Shown piece by piece: positions 47,101 through 54,291 of a stretch of DNA of 64,000 bases (within the stretch, counting starts at the first letter, position 1; each line of letters starts with the position of its first letter). The notes beneath the pieces are model-generated. The model made no database searches, had not been told where the DNA came from, and worked only from the letters and a program-made list of their open reading frames with translations. This DNA is from Celeribacter persicus (GTDB taxonomy: Bacteria > Pseudomonadota > Alphaproteobacteria > Rhodobacterales > Rhodobacteraceae), in assembly GCF_003050785.1 (NCBI RefSeq), contig NZ_QAOH01000006.1:181874-245873 (forward strand), read 5' to 3'. Made by a program: the position numbers and the translations under genes.

Positions 47101-48162
47101 TTATTCCTTCCAATCCACCAGCCGCAGTGCCTCAGACGGGTCAACGCCCGCCTCCTTGGCCTGTGCTATCGCCTGAATGATCGTTGCCGCAGCCCGCGCC
47201 CTGCCGCCCGCATCAAAGGCTTGAAGAGGTCGCATCACGTCGATTTTCACGGTCTGGCCAAATTTCCCGGACGCTTCATCTGCGATCATGTTGCCGATCG
47301 GTTGCAGCACCCATTGAGCAAGGTGGCGTTGCGCCTCGCGCACCATTGGGCCTGTTGTCGCGGTTGAGGTCAGACCCGGCAAGACGCCGAACACCATGTT
47401 GATCGCGTCACGCGCCGCCGCCAGTGACTCGCGCGTCATGGCTTTGGACAAGTCCGGGGAAAGATCGTGCGGCTTCCAGTCCTGCGCCGGAGCCGGGCCA
47501 CCCGCCGCCGCCACATTGACTGATTCTCGGATCAGCACCTTGCCGCGATTGCCGCGGAAACCGCGCGCCATTTTTTCCAGATCGGTTTGCGGAGCCTCGG
47601 GAAATGGCACAATCTGAGACGCCAGAGGCGCGGTCTCATAGACCTCGGAAAGCGCCGTTTCAATAATGTTCAACAGGCTTGCCGTGATGGGCGCGCGCTT
47701 GAGCGGTGATGTACCGAAGTAAGGCGCGCCCACATCGCTTCCGATGCGGAAATGCAGAACCTCCCCGGCCAATGCCGTGAAGCTCTCTCCACCGCCGACC
47801 TCGGAGACAGAGACCCGGTAAGCCGTGGGGTTGCCGTTGCGGGTTTTCAGGTCCCAATCGTTGCATGGGACAAGCCCATCCTCGCGGATCAGGAACACCG
47901 CTTCACCGCGAAGGGCCAAAGCGCGCGCCGTAAGGGCCAGAGAGCGCCCGTCCAGCATGTCGGCACCATCCACATCAGCGATGGACAAGCCACCCTCCCA
48001 GAGCGTGACAGCGGCTTGCACGGTCGCGGTCAGATCGGCCACACCCTGCCGACCGGAGATATATGCCTCACGTGCGGCCATAAGCTCGGCGGTGAAGCCA
48101 CTCGCGGCGGAGCGGGTTTCGACGGGTGCAATTTTACGTCGGAACAGATCAATAAACCCCAT
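47101..48162 (-). CDS. Phage portal protein (HK97 type)
   Basis: A 353-residue protein. RSLALTARALALRGEAVFLI, LAGEVLHFRIGSD and the later INMVFGVLPGLTSTATTGP segment are typical of HK97 portals. It forms the 12-mer head vertex. It is the last gene of the minus-strand head operon, two bases after the connector stop. Confidence 0.85.
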   Translation of the reverse strand: MGFIDLFRRKIAPVETRSAASGFTAELMAAREAYISGRQGVADLTATVQAAVTLWEGGLSIADVDGADMLDGRSLALTARALALRGEAVFLIREDGLVPCNDWDLKTRNGNPTAYRVSVSEVGGGESFTALAGEVLHFRIGSDVGAPYFGTSPLKRAPITASLLNIIETALSEVYETAPLASQIVPFPEAPQTDLEKMARGFRGNRGKVLIRESVNVAAAGGPAPAQDWKPHDLSPDLSKAMTRESLAAARDAINMVFGVLPGLTSTATTGPMVREAQRHLAQWVLQPIGNMIADEASGKFGQTVKIDVMRPLQAFDAGGRARAAATIIQAIAQAKEAGVDPSEALRLVDWKE

Positions 48163-48163
48163 A

Positions 48164-48706
48164 TCAGAATCTCCTTTTCCATGGGCGCAGAAGGTCCGCT
48201 GCCCCGCTCAGTTCCATTGCCCGCGCCACCCATGCCGGGTTGCGCTGATAGCTTTCCTCGATTGCGCCGCCCATATTCACGGAATAGCTCGACACGCCCG
48301 CCCGGTCCGGTTCATCTGCCAGGTATTCCGCAAGCCGCCGGAACGCCTCGGAGACAGCAGCAGGCACATCAACCCCGCCCGCTGTGCCGGTGAACCGATG
48401 CGGTCCCTCAGTGGTCAGGCGATAACCCCCATAAGGGGAGGCATAGAGATCTGTCGCGGTTTCCCATCCTTCCCCGTTCCACACCTCCTCTGAGGTGATT
48501 GTCAGAGGGGAGAGAGGCGGACACCAATCACCATTATCTTCCACGATCCAGACCACCTCTCTTGTGGTCCAGCGCCTCGAACAATAGGCCTCGATCCGCT
48601 GCCAGATCGCATCTGTATCGAGTGCTGCCGCCGCAGCCGACAGATTGGCCGGCGCATCGGGATAGCTGGCTGGGATTTCCTCGACCTCTTTCAACGTCAC
48701 TGCCAT
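48164..48706 (-). CDS. Head-tail connector (gp6-like)
   Basis: A 180-residue protein (MAVTLKEVEEIPASYPDAPANLSAAAAALDTDAIWQRIEAY...). The WTTREVVWIVEDNGDW and VPAAVSEAFRRLAEYLADEPD stretches fit adaptor proteins that extend the portal. Position between protease and portal supports this. ATG at 48706 has GGAGG upstream; a longer frame is unlikely. Confidence 0.6.
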   Translation of the reverse strand: MAVTLKEVEEIPASYPDAPANLSAAAAALDTDAIWQRIEAYCSRRWTTREVVWIVEDNGDWCPPLSPLTITSEEVWNGEGWETATDLYASPYGGYRLTTEGPHRFTGTAGGVDVPAAVSEAFRRLAEYLADEPDRAGVSSYSVNMGGAIEESYQRNPAWVARAMELSGAADLLRPWKRRF

Positions 48707-48707
48707 G

Positions 48708-49262
48708 TCAAATCCTCCATTTATTGAGGGCATAGATCGCGCCTTGAGCGGGTTGCCGATCTTGATGCGTTTCCCATGACCGCGCCTCAATCTGCGCCGC
48801 CGGATAGGCCGGTTTTGTCACGGCGCTGATCTCGATCAGATCGGCGCGTGTGATCGTGCGCAGAAGGTCAGAACCACGCCGCTCGATCCGTTCACCCCCA
48901 TTGGCAACACGAAAGCCCGGAGACAAGCCGCGCACCAACCCAGCCGCGTTTGCCGCCAGAAAGTCGCGCGCCCAGCTTGTGCCGCCGTCAATACGCGCCT
49001 CGATCTCAAGCGCCGTGTCCGTATCACGCAGGGTGAGCGTTCCCGCCGCACGGCTCGCCAACGGTTTGTTAAAGTCATGACCGGAAAGGAAATGAACGTC
49101 CTCACCTGCCTCGATCCGATTCGCGAAAGCACGGGGCGCAACCACCTCATGCCGGTTGTTCGCAAGTTCGGTTTGCACACCATATGGGAACGTGGCGCGA
49201 AGGCAGGTTTCCCCGCCCTCGGCCCGTACCTCAAAGGTGCCGCTATGCGCCCCCCAGAGCAT
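48708..49262 (-). CDS. Prohead serine protease (HK97 family)
   Basis: A 184-residue U35/S78-type protease. VHFLSGHDFNKPLAS holds the catalytic His; a Ser-containing SRAAGTL strand and EISAVTKPAYPAA with the third residue follow. It trims the capsid during head maturation. Start and capsid stop overlap (TAATG at 49264-49260). Confidence 0.85.
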   Translation of the reverse strand: MLWGAHSGTFEVRAEGGETCLRATFPYGVQTELANNRHEVVAPRAFANRIEAGEDVHFLSGHDFNKPLASRAAGTLTLRDTDTALEIEARIDGGTSWARDFLAANAAGLVRGLSPGFRVANGGERIERRGSDLLRTITRADLIEISAVTKPAYPAAQIEARSWETHQDRQPAQGAIYALNKWRI

Positions 49263-50500
49263 TACGCAGCCGCCAACCCGGTCAGGATGCGGGTTTGCAG
49301 GCCGCGCGGGACAGTGAAGTCCGCTGTGACCAGCCCGGTCAGAACCAGCGCGCCGGACCCCGCCTTGGTGTATGGATCGCGGATCAAATCCACCCCGCCA
49401 TAAAGGCCCAGGTATCCCGGCGCGATCCCCTGCACATTGGCCGACATGATCGCCGATGCGGCCGGAATGACGTTGGAAATGGCCGGGTTGGCAATGTGCC
49501 GGGTCAGGCGATCCCATTCGGAGACAGCGGTGCCGCTGATAAGCGCCTCATCGAGATCGGACCAGATCGCCGGGGTGAAGGCCAGGTTGACCGCCGATGC
49601 GGAGGCAATGGCGTTGGCTTCCATGAAGGCCACCACCTCGGCCCGGAACGCCGCCCAATCCGCGACCGCGCCAATCGCCGTGCTGGTGATGCCATAGGTC
49701 GCTGCGCCGGGAACGATGCCCAGAGGCTCGCCCGATGCGCCGGAACCGTTGACCACCACGCGGTCAATCTCGGTTCCGATCACGGCATTCAGATCGCGGC
49801 GGATCGCCTGTTCCAGACCGGCACCCGATTGCTTGAGGGCTTTGCGGGTGATGACCATTTGCGCACCGCCGGTCTGATCGGGCGACAGGCTCGTTTCGCT
49901 GGTGGTGTAGGCCGACGCCGCCCCCACGTCCGAAAGTTCGTCAGTCTGCCAGCCGAACACCGCGCCAGCCGTCGCCACCGGGAACCCGACCTCACCCTGT
50001 GCGATCTGGATGGACTGAACGCCCAGCCGCGCGGCAACGGAGTTCGGAAAGAGGCGGTCCACCACGGGGCGGATCACCTTGGGGTTCGGCAGATCGGTCC
50101 CGGAAACGGTCTCCCCGGCCCGGGTCTCAAGCGCGCCGTAGGGCACCGGGATGCCCTGATAGCCGCCCGCGCTGCGCAGTTCCTCGACCACCTCTTTCGT
50201 GGCCCCGTCCAGCGCCTTGCCTTCGTCCAGGGCGAAAGCGATCTGGCGCAGTTCGAATTGGTCGACCAGATCAGACCATTCCGACTCGGAGCGGGTTTCC
50301 AGTTCGGCCCCGGCTTCCCGGCGTTCCTCGTCTTCCGCGATCAGCGCGGCGCGATACCGGGTTTCATTGGACCGATATTCGCGGTCGAGTTCATCCATCT
50401 GGCGGGTTTCGTCCTCAGACGGATTTTCTTTGCCGACAATGCCGGAAAGGGTCTGGCGGATTTCGCTTTGCCGCCGTGCGATCTTCACAGAATCCAACAT
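49262..50500 (-). CDS. Major capsid protein (HK97 fold)
   Basis: A 412-residue protein. The N-terminal delta-like helical domain (about 1-110, KIARRQSEIRQTLSG..., rich in E/R) precedes the HK97 core (VSGTDLPNPKVIRPVVDRLFP, WQTDELSDVGAAS, ISNVIPAASAIMSANVQGIAPGYLG). The tail is QTRILTGLAAA. ATG at 50500 has GAGG eight bases upstream. An intact full-length capsid in a tail-less element is notable. Confidence 0.88.
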   Translation of the reverse strand: MLDSVKIARRQSEIRQTLSGIVGKENPSEDETRQMDELDREYRSNETRYRAALIAEDEERREAGAELETRSESEWSDLVDQFELRQIAFALDEGKALDGATKEVVEELRSAGGYQGIPVPYGALETRAGETVSGTDLPNPKVIRPVVDRLFPNSVAARLGVQSIQIAQGEVGFPVATAGAVFGWQTDELSDVGAASAYTTSETSLSPDQTGGAQMVITRKALKQSGAGLEQAIRRDLNAVIGTEIDRVVVNGSGASGEPLGIVPGAATYGITSTAIGAVADWAAFRAEVVAFMEANAIASASAVNLAFTPAIWSDLDEALISGTAVSEWDRLTRHIANPAISNVIPAASAIMSANVQGIAPGYLGLYGGVDLIRDPYTKAGSGALVLTGLVTADFTVPRGLQTRILTGLAAA

Positions 50501-50504
50501 GCTC

Positions 50505-50840
50505 TTAACCTCGCTTTTGTTGGGGTTTGTGCTGCATATCCCGCAGCAAGTCGCGCCATTCCTGACGCTCAGGAGGAAGGGGTTTCCACCCAACCTCTTG
50601 TCTCGTTTTGCTGGCGTGACAGCGCCCGCAAAGGGTCTGTAAATTTGCCAGCGAATAGGCCAAGTCCGGGCGATCCCGCACCGGCTCGATATGATCGATC
50701 TCAAGCCTGCGCCGCTCGCCGCATTGCACACATTTCCAGTCGTCGCGCTCAAGCGCCTGCATCCGCAGTGCCTTCCAACGTGGACCACGTGTGATCCGCT
50801 TGGAATGTCGCGCGTATTCTTTTCGCTTAAACGAGATCAC
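50505..50840 (-). CDS. HNH endonuclease of the packaging module
   Basis: A 111-residue protein. CVQCGERRRLEIDHIEPVRDRPDLAYSLANLQTLCGRCHASKT has both zinc knuckles and the HNH core (DHIEP, N, H). HNH proteins next to terminases cut the packaging substrate in HK97-type phages and in capsid-forming islands. GTG at 50840 has GGGAGGTG seven bases upstream and is preferred; it overlaps the adaptor stop. Confidence 0.88.
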   Translation of the reverse strand: MISFKRKEYARHSKRITRGPRWKALRMQALERDDWKCVQCGERRRLEIDHIEPVRDRPDLAYSLANLQTLCGRCHASKTRQEVGWKPLPPERQEWRDLLRDMQHKPQQKRG

Positions 50841-51186
50841 GTGATTGCACCTCCCAGAAAAAGAGGGTGCCGCCGGGGGCGTGAGGAACCACCCGAACAA
50901 TGTCCATGATGGTCGTGCCGATCTGCATTTTGTCAGTGGTTTCCGGCGTGATCGTCAGACCATCAGCCGAAACCAAGACACGTTGATCCCCCACATCCAT
51001 CAGGCCTGCCGCGATAAATTCCTCATTCACCGTGAATGTCGCCACAAAGGCCGTGCAGGGGTGCGCGGTGTCGTCACCAGGTGTGATGTTGCCATATCCA
51101 TCATCAACCCCCTCACCGGGGCGCAATATCACCGCCGCCTGCCCATATTTCGCGATCAGTCTCGATGCGTTTTTCGTCAACTCCAT
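50827..51186 (-). CDS. Head-tail adaptor/closure protein
   Basis: A 119-residue beta-rich protein (MELTKNASRLIAKYGQAAVILRPGEGVDDGYGN...). The AAGLMDVGDQRVLVSADGLTI and DIVRVVPHAPGGTLFFWEVQSR segments resemble head-closure proteins of HK97-like phages. It overlaps the terminase stop by ten bases and the HNH gene at the other end. Confidence 0.65.
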   Translation of the reverse strand: MELTKNASRLIAKYGQAAVILRPGEGVDDGYGNITPGDDTAHPCTAFVATFTVNEEFIAAGLMDVGDQRVLVSADGLTITPETTDKMQIGTTIMDIVRVVPHAPGGTLFFWEVQSRDLV

Positions 51187-52709
51187 GCGAAGCGTCCTCC
51201 TTTGTTTTTCGGTGCGCTTGTCATTCGAACCCCTTGGGCAACGGCAATGACCGTTGCCGCCGCCGCGTCGATGCGCCCGGTCGATCTCGATTTCGCCAGC
51301 TTGTGATTGCCCGCCGGATCAACCAGCGTGATTGCGTCCGCGAAGGCAGAGCGCAGGAGCAGAGACGGCAAGAGATTCACCTTTTGCTCAAAGAGCGCTC
51401 GCCGGAATCGTTCAACGTCCTCAGAGCCGTCTTTCCATCCGAAGCCGCGATAAATCATTGGGATGCGATCAAGACCGGCCCCGCGAAGTGCTTCGACGAA
51501 CTCAGCGTGACGGAACCTGTCACCCACGATTGCCGCCGGAGCTTGGCCTTCAAGACGCGCTACTACCTCGGAAAGAAAGCGGTCCACAGGCACCGTGGTT
51601 TCTCCCATGGTCATCAACTCGCCGCGCTCGTGCATTTGCTCGTAGCGATCTGACACACCATCAGACGCCCCACGATCCGCAAGGCCGGGTTTCGTCGGAA
51701 ATGCCCCGAAGGCTTCCAGACGCCCAGTTTCAGGCCAATAGAGTGCCGCCGCCGACATAGACCGCGATCCGCCAAGATCAACGCCAAGTATCACCGGGCC
51801 GTCACGCTCGGGCAGATCGTCGGGCGCGACCTCAGCCGCAAGCCATTCATCCACCGTGACCAAAACCGAACGATCATCAGCGGCCACGCGCTCATTCCGG
51901 TTCAAGTTGCGGAAGCTGGAAAGCGCCGAACCACCCCTCGCAATCGCTCGCCGTGCCTGTGCGACCAGCCATTCCGGCGTTGAACCGATGCCCTCGACCG
52001 CGCCGGGATTGGCAATCAGGAGGCTTTCCAGATCGTCAGGCGGCAAGCCCGGTTCCGGACGGTGTTCCTGCACATAGACGTTGGGCGGCGGTTCATCCAA
52101 CCAGCGCGAAAAGGTGTTCGCGTCATCAGGCGCAGAGGTGGAGATAATCAGCGCCCGCCCGTCACGCTTGCCAAGGCCTGAGAGAATGGCGTTTTCCAGA
52201 TTGTCGCCCTTTTCGCGTTCCCATGCGGCCCTCTCATCGAGAATCGCCAGCGTCGGAGCGCCGCCCAAAATGCTTTTGCCATCCGCAGCAATCACCCTTG
52301 CCAGCCCGCCGCCGTTCTCAGCCGTTTCAACTTCCAGCTTTGAGCCGCGCCGGATCGTGAATTGTTCCTGTTCTTCCTCAGGCAATCCTTCGATGAAACC
52401 GACCAGAAAGCCGAACGCGATTTTCGCCTGATCCCGGTTCCGGGCTGCAAAGATGATTTCCCGCTTGGGCTGGGGTGCGATTTCGCCCATGAGGTGCCCC
52501 AAAGCAATGCCCGCAGACAGAGCGGTCTTGGCATTGCCGCGTCCAATGCTGAGACAGCCCGCCGCAATGTCCTTGCCAAACGCACCACGAACAAAGTCCT
52601 TCTGATATGAGGCCAGCTTGAGCCGCTTTCCTGCCGTCCGACCCTCGGGAACGATCAGCTTGGGAAGGAAGCGCAGAGCCGCCATTGCCTCTTTCGATGC
52701 CCTAGCCAT
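51177..52709 (-). CDS. Phage terminase large subunit
   Basis: A 510-residue two-domain motor. The Walker A-like GRGNAKT and Walker B LAILDERAAW, plus coupling IISTSAPDD, form the ATPase. The C-terminal RNase H-like nuclease has VILGVDLGGSRSMSAA and IVGDRFRHAEF acidic sites. ATG at 52709 has a GGGGG ribosome site at good spacing; an ATG two codons up is too near it. A dedicated small subunit is not recognised upstream. Confidence 0.88.
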   Translation of the reverse strand: MARASKEAMAALRFLPKLIVPEGRTAGKRLKLASYQKDFVRGAFGKDIAAGCLSIGRGNAKTALSAGIALGHLMGEIAPQPKREIIFAARNRDQAKIAFGFLVGFIEGLPEEEQEQFTIRRGSKLEVETAENGGGLARVIAADGKSILGGAPTLAILDERAAWEREKGDNLENAILSGLGKRDGRALIISTSAPDDANTFSRWLDEPPPNVYVQEHRPEPGLPPDDLESLLIANPGAVEGIGSTPEWLVAQARRAIARGGSALSSFRNLNRNERVAADDRSVLVTVDEWLAAEVAPDDLPERDGPVILGVDLGGSRSMSAAALYWPETGRLEAFGAFPTKPGLADRGASDGVSDRYEQMHERGELMTMGETTVPVDRFLSEVVARLEGQAPAAIVGDRFRHAEFVEALRGAGLDRIPMIYRGFGWKDGSEDVERFRRALFEQKVNLLPSLLLRSAFADAITLVDPAGNHKLAKSRSTGRIDAAAATVIAVAQGVRMTSAPKNKGGRFAWS

Positions 52710-52829
52710 CAGCATTTCCCCCGGATTTTTTTTGGGAGAGAGAAAAGAACAGTTGAGGCGGCGGTCCCCCACCCATTTGCAAACGGGGGCATTGGGACCA
52801 TTCTCAGGCGATCCAAGAGACGCAAACAC

Positions 52830-52880
52830 GCAGGCAGCCCATCCGTCCGATATTTGGTGTCTACCGGACGGCCTGCCTGC
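52830..52880. other. 51-nt hairpin upstream of terminase
   Basis: GCAGGCAG (52830) pairs with CTGCCTGC (52873) and CCGTCCG (52843) with CGGACGG (52865), around a 15-base loop. There is no T-run on either strand, so an origin, packaging or attenuation role is more likely than termination. It lies in a 337-base gene-free stretch (52710-53046). Confidence 0.6.
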
Positions 52881-52957
52881 TTAGCTCTGTTGGTGGATAG
52901 TTTCCTGTTGGAAGCGTCCGCCTCGCCCCCGACCACCACCCCATGGTTTACTAGGAT

Positions 52958-53096
52958 GTCGCAATTATTGAGACAGGGTCTCACCACATTTGGCGCATTT
53001 CGTCGCAATAATGGTGACAGGGCGTCTTCATTTTTGAGACAGGCTATCATCGTTTCGTCTCCAAAATGACGACAGTACTGTCTTCAAATTTGCGAC
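52958..53096. promoter_or_regulatory. Five phased 17-nt GTC-N11-GAC palindromic sites
   Basis: Sites start at 52958, 53002, 53024, 53057 and 53080, each exactly 17 bases with GTC and GAC ends and an A/T-rich centre flanked by CA/TG-type bases. Spacings are 44, 22, 33 and 23 bp. Three lie in the gap upstream of the terminase and the last two inside the 3' end of the HTH gene. This looks like an iteron, operator or packaging array. Confidence 0.8.
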
Positions 53097-53541
53097 GGGG
53101 TTTTGTTTTCGCACGGGCAGGCGTGGCCGCAACCTTGACCGGGAAGTCATGCCCCTCGGACCAGTTCAGGAACCACTGTTTGCCTGGGCCTTGCTGACCC
53201 GCAGGCATGATCTCTGTCAGTTCATAGGCCGGGGACTTGCCCATGCCCTCAGTGCCAAGACACGCGCCCTCTGTCTGGATGATGAACCCCTTGGCTTGCA
53301 GGTCGTGGAAACCACGCATGGCCGTGTTGATTGCACACCCCATGCGCTCAGCAGCTTGACGGGTGGACAGACGCAGCTTGCCGTTGTTGTTGAATTTGGC
53401 CCCGCGCCATTCCAGCTTGAGCCACGGATAGAGCGCCTGTGCAGTAGGTGAGAGAGCGCGCCACGCAGGGGTTCGCATGACGCTCAGGCGCAGAGCCGTG
53501 ACGGCCTCTTGCTTGTTCTCGTTGCGCTTATCGCGTCCCAT
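53047..53541 (-). CDS. Helix-turn-helix replication-initiator-like protein
   Basis: A 164-residue protein. LSPTAQALYPWLKLEWRGAKFNNNGKLRLSTRQAAERMGCAINTAMRGFHDLQAKGFI is a winged-helix core of the kind found in alphaproteobacterial plasmid, ICE and phage replication or copy-control proteins. The C-terminus is basic (ARAKTKPRRKFEDS). It overlaps the upstream PC4-like gene by 14 bases. The five phased sites begin within its 3' end, so it may bind them. A small-terminase role cannot be excluded. Confidence 0.65.
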   Translation of the reverse strand: MGRDKRNENKQEAVTALRLSVMRTPAWRALSPTAQALYPWLKLEWRGAKFNNNGKLRLSTRQAAERMGCAINTAMRGFHDLQAKGFIIQTEGACLGTEGMGKSPAYELTEIMPAGQQGPGKQWFLNWSEGHDFPVKVAATPARAKTKPRRKFEDSTVVILETKR

Positions 53542-53734
53542 CGGCCACCACCTCTTGAATGGCTTTAGCCAGATCGTCGGCAAGCTCTACGCGAAGGGTC
53601 AGGCCCTTCTTGCTGGGGCGCATTTCGCCCGTTTCATCTGCAAACCAGACGCGGGCATTGATGCAGTCAACGCCATTGAAAGTGGCCCGCTCGACGCGAA
53701 CCACCTCCCGTTTGTTTTTGCGAAGTTCGATCAT
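53528..53734 (-). CDS. PC4/p15-like single-strand DNA-binding protein
   Basis: A 68-residue protein (MIELRKNKREVVRVERATFNGVDCINARVWFADETGEMRPSKKGLTLRVELADDL...). The beta-sheet plus RPSKKGLTL loop and C-terminal helix match the transcriptional coactivator p15/PC4 fold that prophages often carry. It likely binds single-stranded DNA in replication or late transcription. Overlaps: ATGA with the zinc protein upstream and 14 bases with the HTH gene. Confidence 0.65.
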   Translation of the reverse strand: MIELRKNKREVVRVERATFNGVDCINARVWFADETGEMRPSKKGLTLRVELADDLAKAIQEVVADGTR

Positions 53735-53976
53735 GCCGCCGACTCCTTCGCATGAAGGGCCTTGTGGCACTTGCGGCAGAGCCACTGCACATCATATGGC
53801 CGATCATAATCCGGGTGATGCGCCTCAGTTTTTGGATCCCCGCAGCACTCGCACGGCTTGCGTTCGATCACGCCGTGACGCAGCGCAGCGCCGACCGCCA
53901 GATGCGCGAGATAGGATTTAGGATTGCGCTTCCGCCACCGCTGTTGCCGGGAGAGAGGCTTGGGTGTGTCGGTCAT
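53731..53976 (-). CDS. Small zinc-knuckle HNH-like protein
   Basis: An 81-residue protein. CECCGDPKTEAHHPDYDRPYDVQWLCRKCHKALH has C-x2-C, AHH, and C-x2-C-H, close to an HNH fold though short. The N-terminus is basic (RQQRWRKRNPKSYLAHLAV). ATG at 53976 overlaps the split-gene stop (ATGA). It may be a nuclease or a DNA-binding zinc protein. Confidence 0.7.
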   Translation of the reverse strand: MTDTPKPLSRQQRWRKRNPKSYLAHLAVGAALRHGVIERKPCECCGDPKTEAHHPDYDRPYDVQWLCRKCHKALHAKESAA

Positions 53977-54275
53977 GCCGCCACCCCGCAGAAGTGGCGC
54001 AGAATAATCGCTGGCGCTCCGGCCCAAGCTGGGCTATTTTCACCGGGAAACTGGTCGGTTTCACAAGAAGTTTCAGCGCCGTTGACCTTTGCCGAGGTCG
54101 CGGCGTTTTCTTTTGCGCCGTTCAGTTCGGCGTTTGAAACTTTCTCGGAAAGTTCCCGTTTTGTCGGGGCATGTTTTGAAACGATACCCCCTTGTTTTGC
54201 TTGGTTTTCAGGCCGGATTGCAAATCCGTGTACACCGGTTCGATTCCGGTACTCGCCTCCAATATTTTCAATGGG
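53973..54275 (-). pseudogene. Right-end 3' part of an integration-split gene (start supplied only in the excised circle)
   Basis: The frame is open from 54275 to TGA at 53975-53973 without any ATG, GTG or TTG. It runs through the att core (GGEYRNRTGVHGFAIRPEN) into a unique part (SKHAPTKRELSEKVSNAELNG... ending LRHFCGVAA) and overlaps the next gene by ATGA. Recircularising at the core joins it in frame to the RBS and ATG at 43446, giving 103 residues. In the integrated state it cannot start normally. The function is unknown; it is Asn/Glu-rich in the middle. Confidence 0.55.
54214..54264. repeat. attR core / start of second tRNA-Cys-integrated island
   Basis: The 51 bases are identical to 43376-43426 and represent only the tRNA-Cys 3' half, not a whole tRNA. 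A second integrase gene begins 27 bases further on, so this repeat is attR of the first element and attL of the second. Confidence 0.93.
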
Positions 54276-54291
54276 TTAGAAGATTTTCTGC

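Larger units (their letters stand above)
43427..54264. mobile_element. Integrated 10.8-kb tail-less capsid element (cf-PICI-like)
   Basis: It is bounded by the 51-bp tRNA-Cys direct repeat. Content: integrase, small regulators with a divergent Arc-type switch, HK97 portal, connector, prohead protease, capsid, HNH, head-tail adaptor and large terminase, an HTH protein, a PC4-like protein and a zinc HNH. No tail, lysis, portal-to-tail or polymerase genes are seen, and all identified head genes are intact. This matches the published concept of capsid-forming phage-inducible islands, which borrow helper tails; a decayed prophage is the main alternative. Confidence 0.75.

Noticed and set aside
49184..50794. 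536-codon plus-strand frame inside the capsid element
   Set aside because: Antisense to the capsid gene; capsid motifs and ribosome site support the minus strand.
52958..53096. CRISPR array
   Set aside because: The five units are palindromic sites with short, unequal gaps of 5-27 bp, not repeats separated by uniform spacers; no cas genes exist in the window.
54214..54260. Second tRNA-Cys gene
   Set aside because: Only the 3' half is present; acceptor and D arms are missing, so it is an att repeat.
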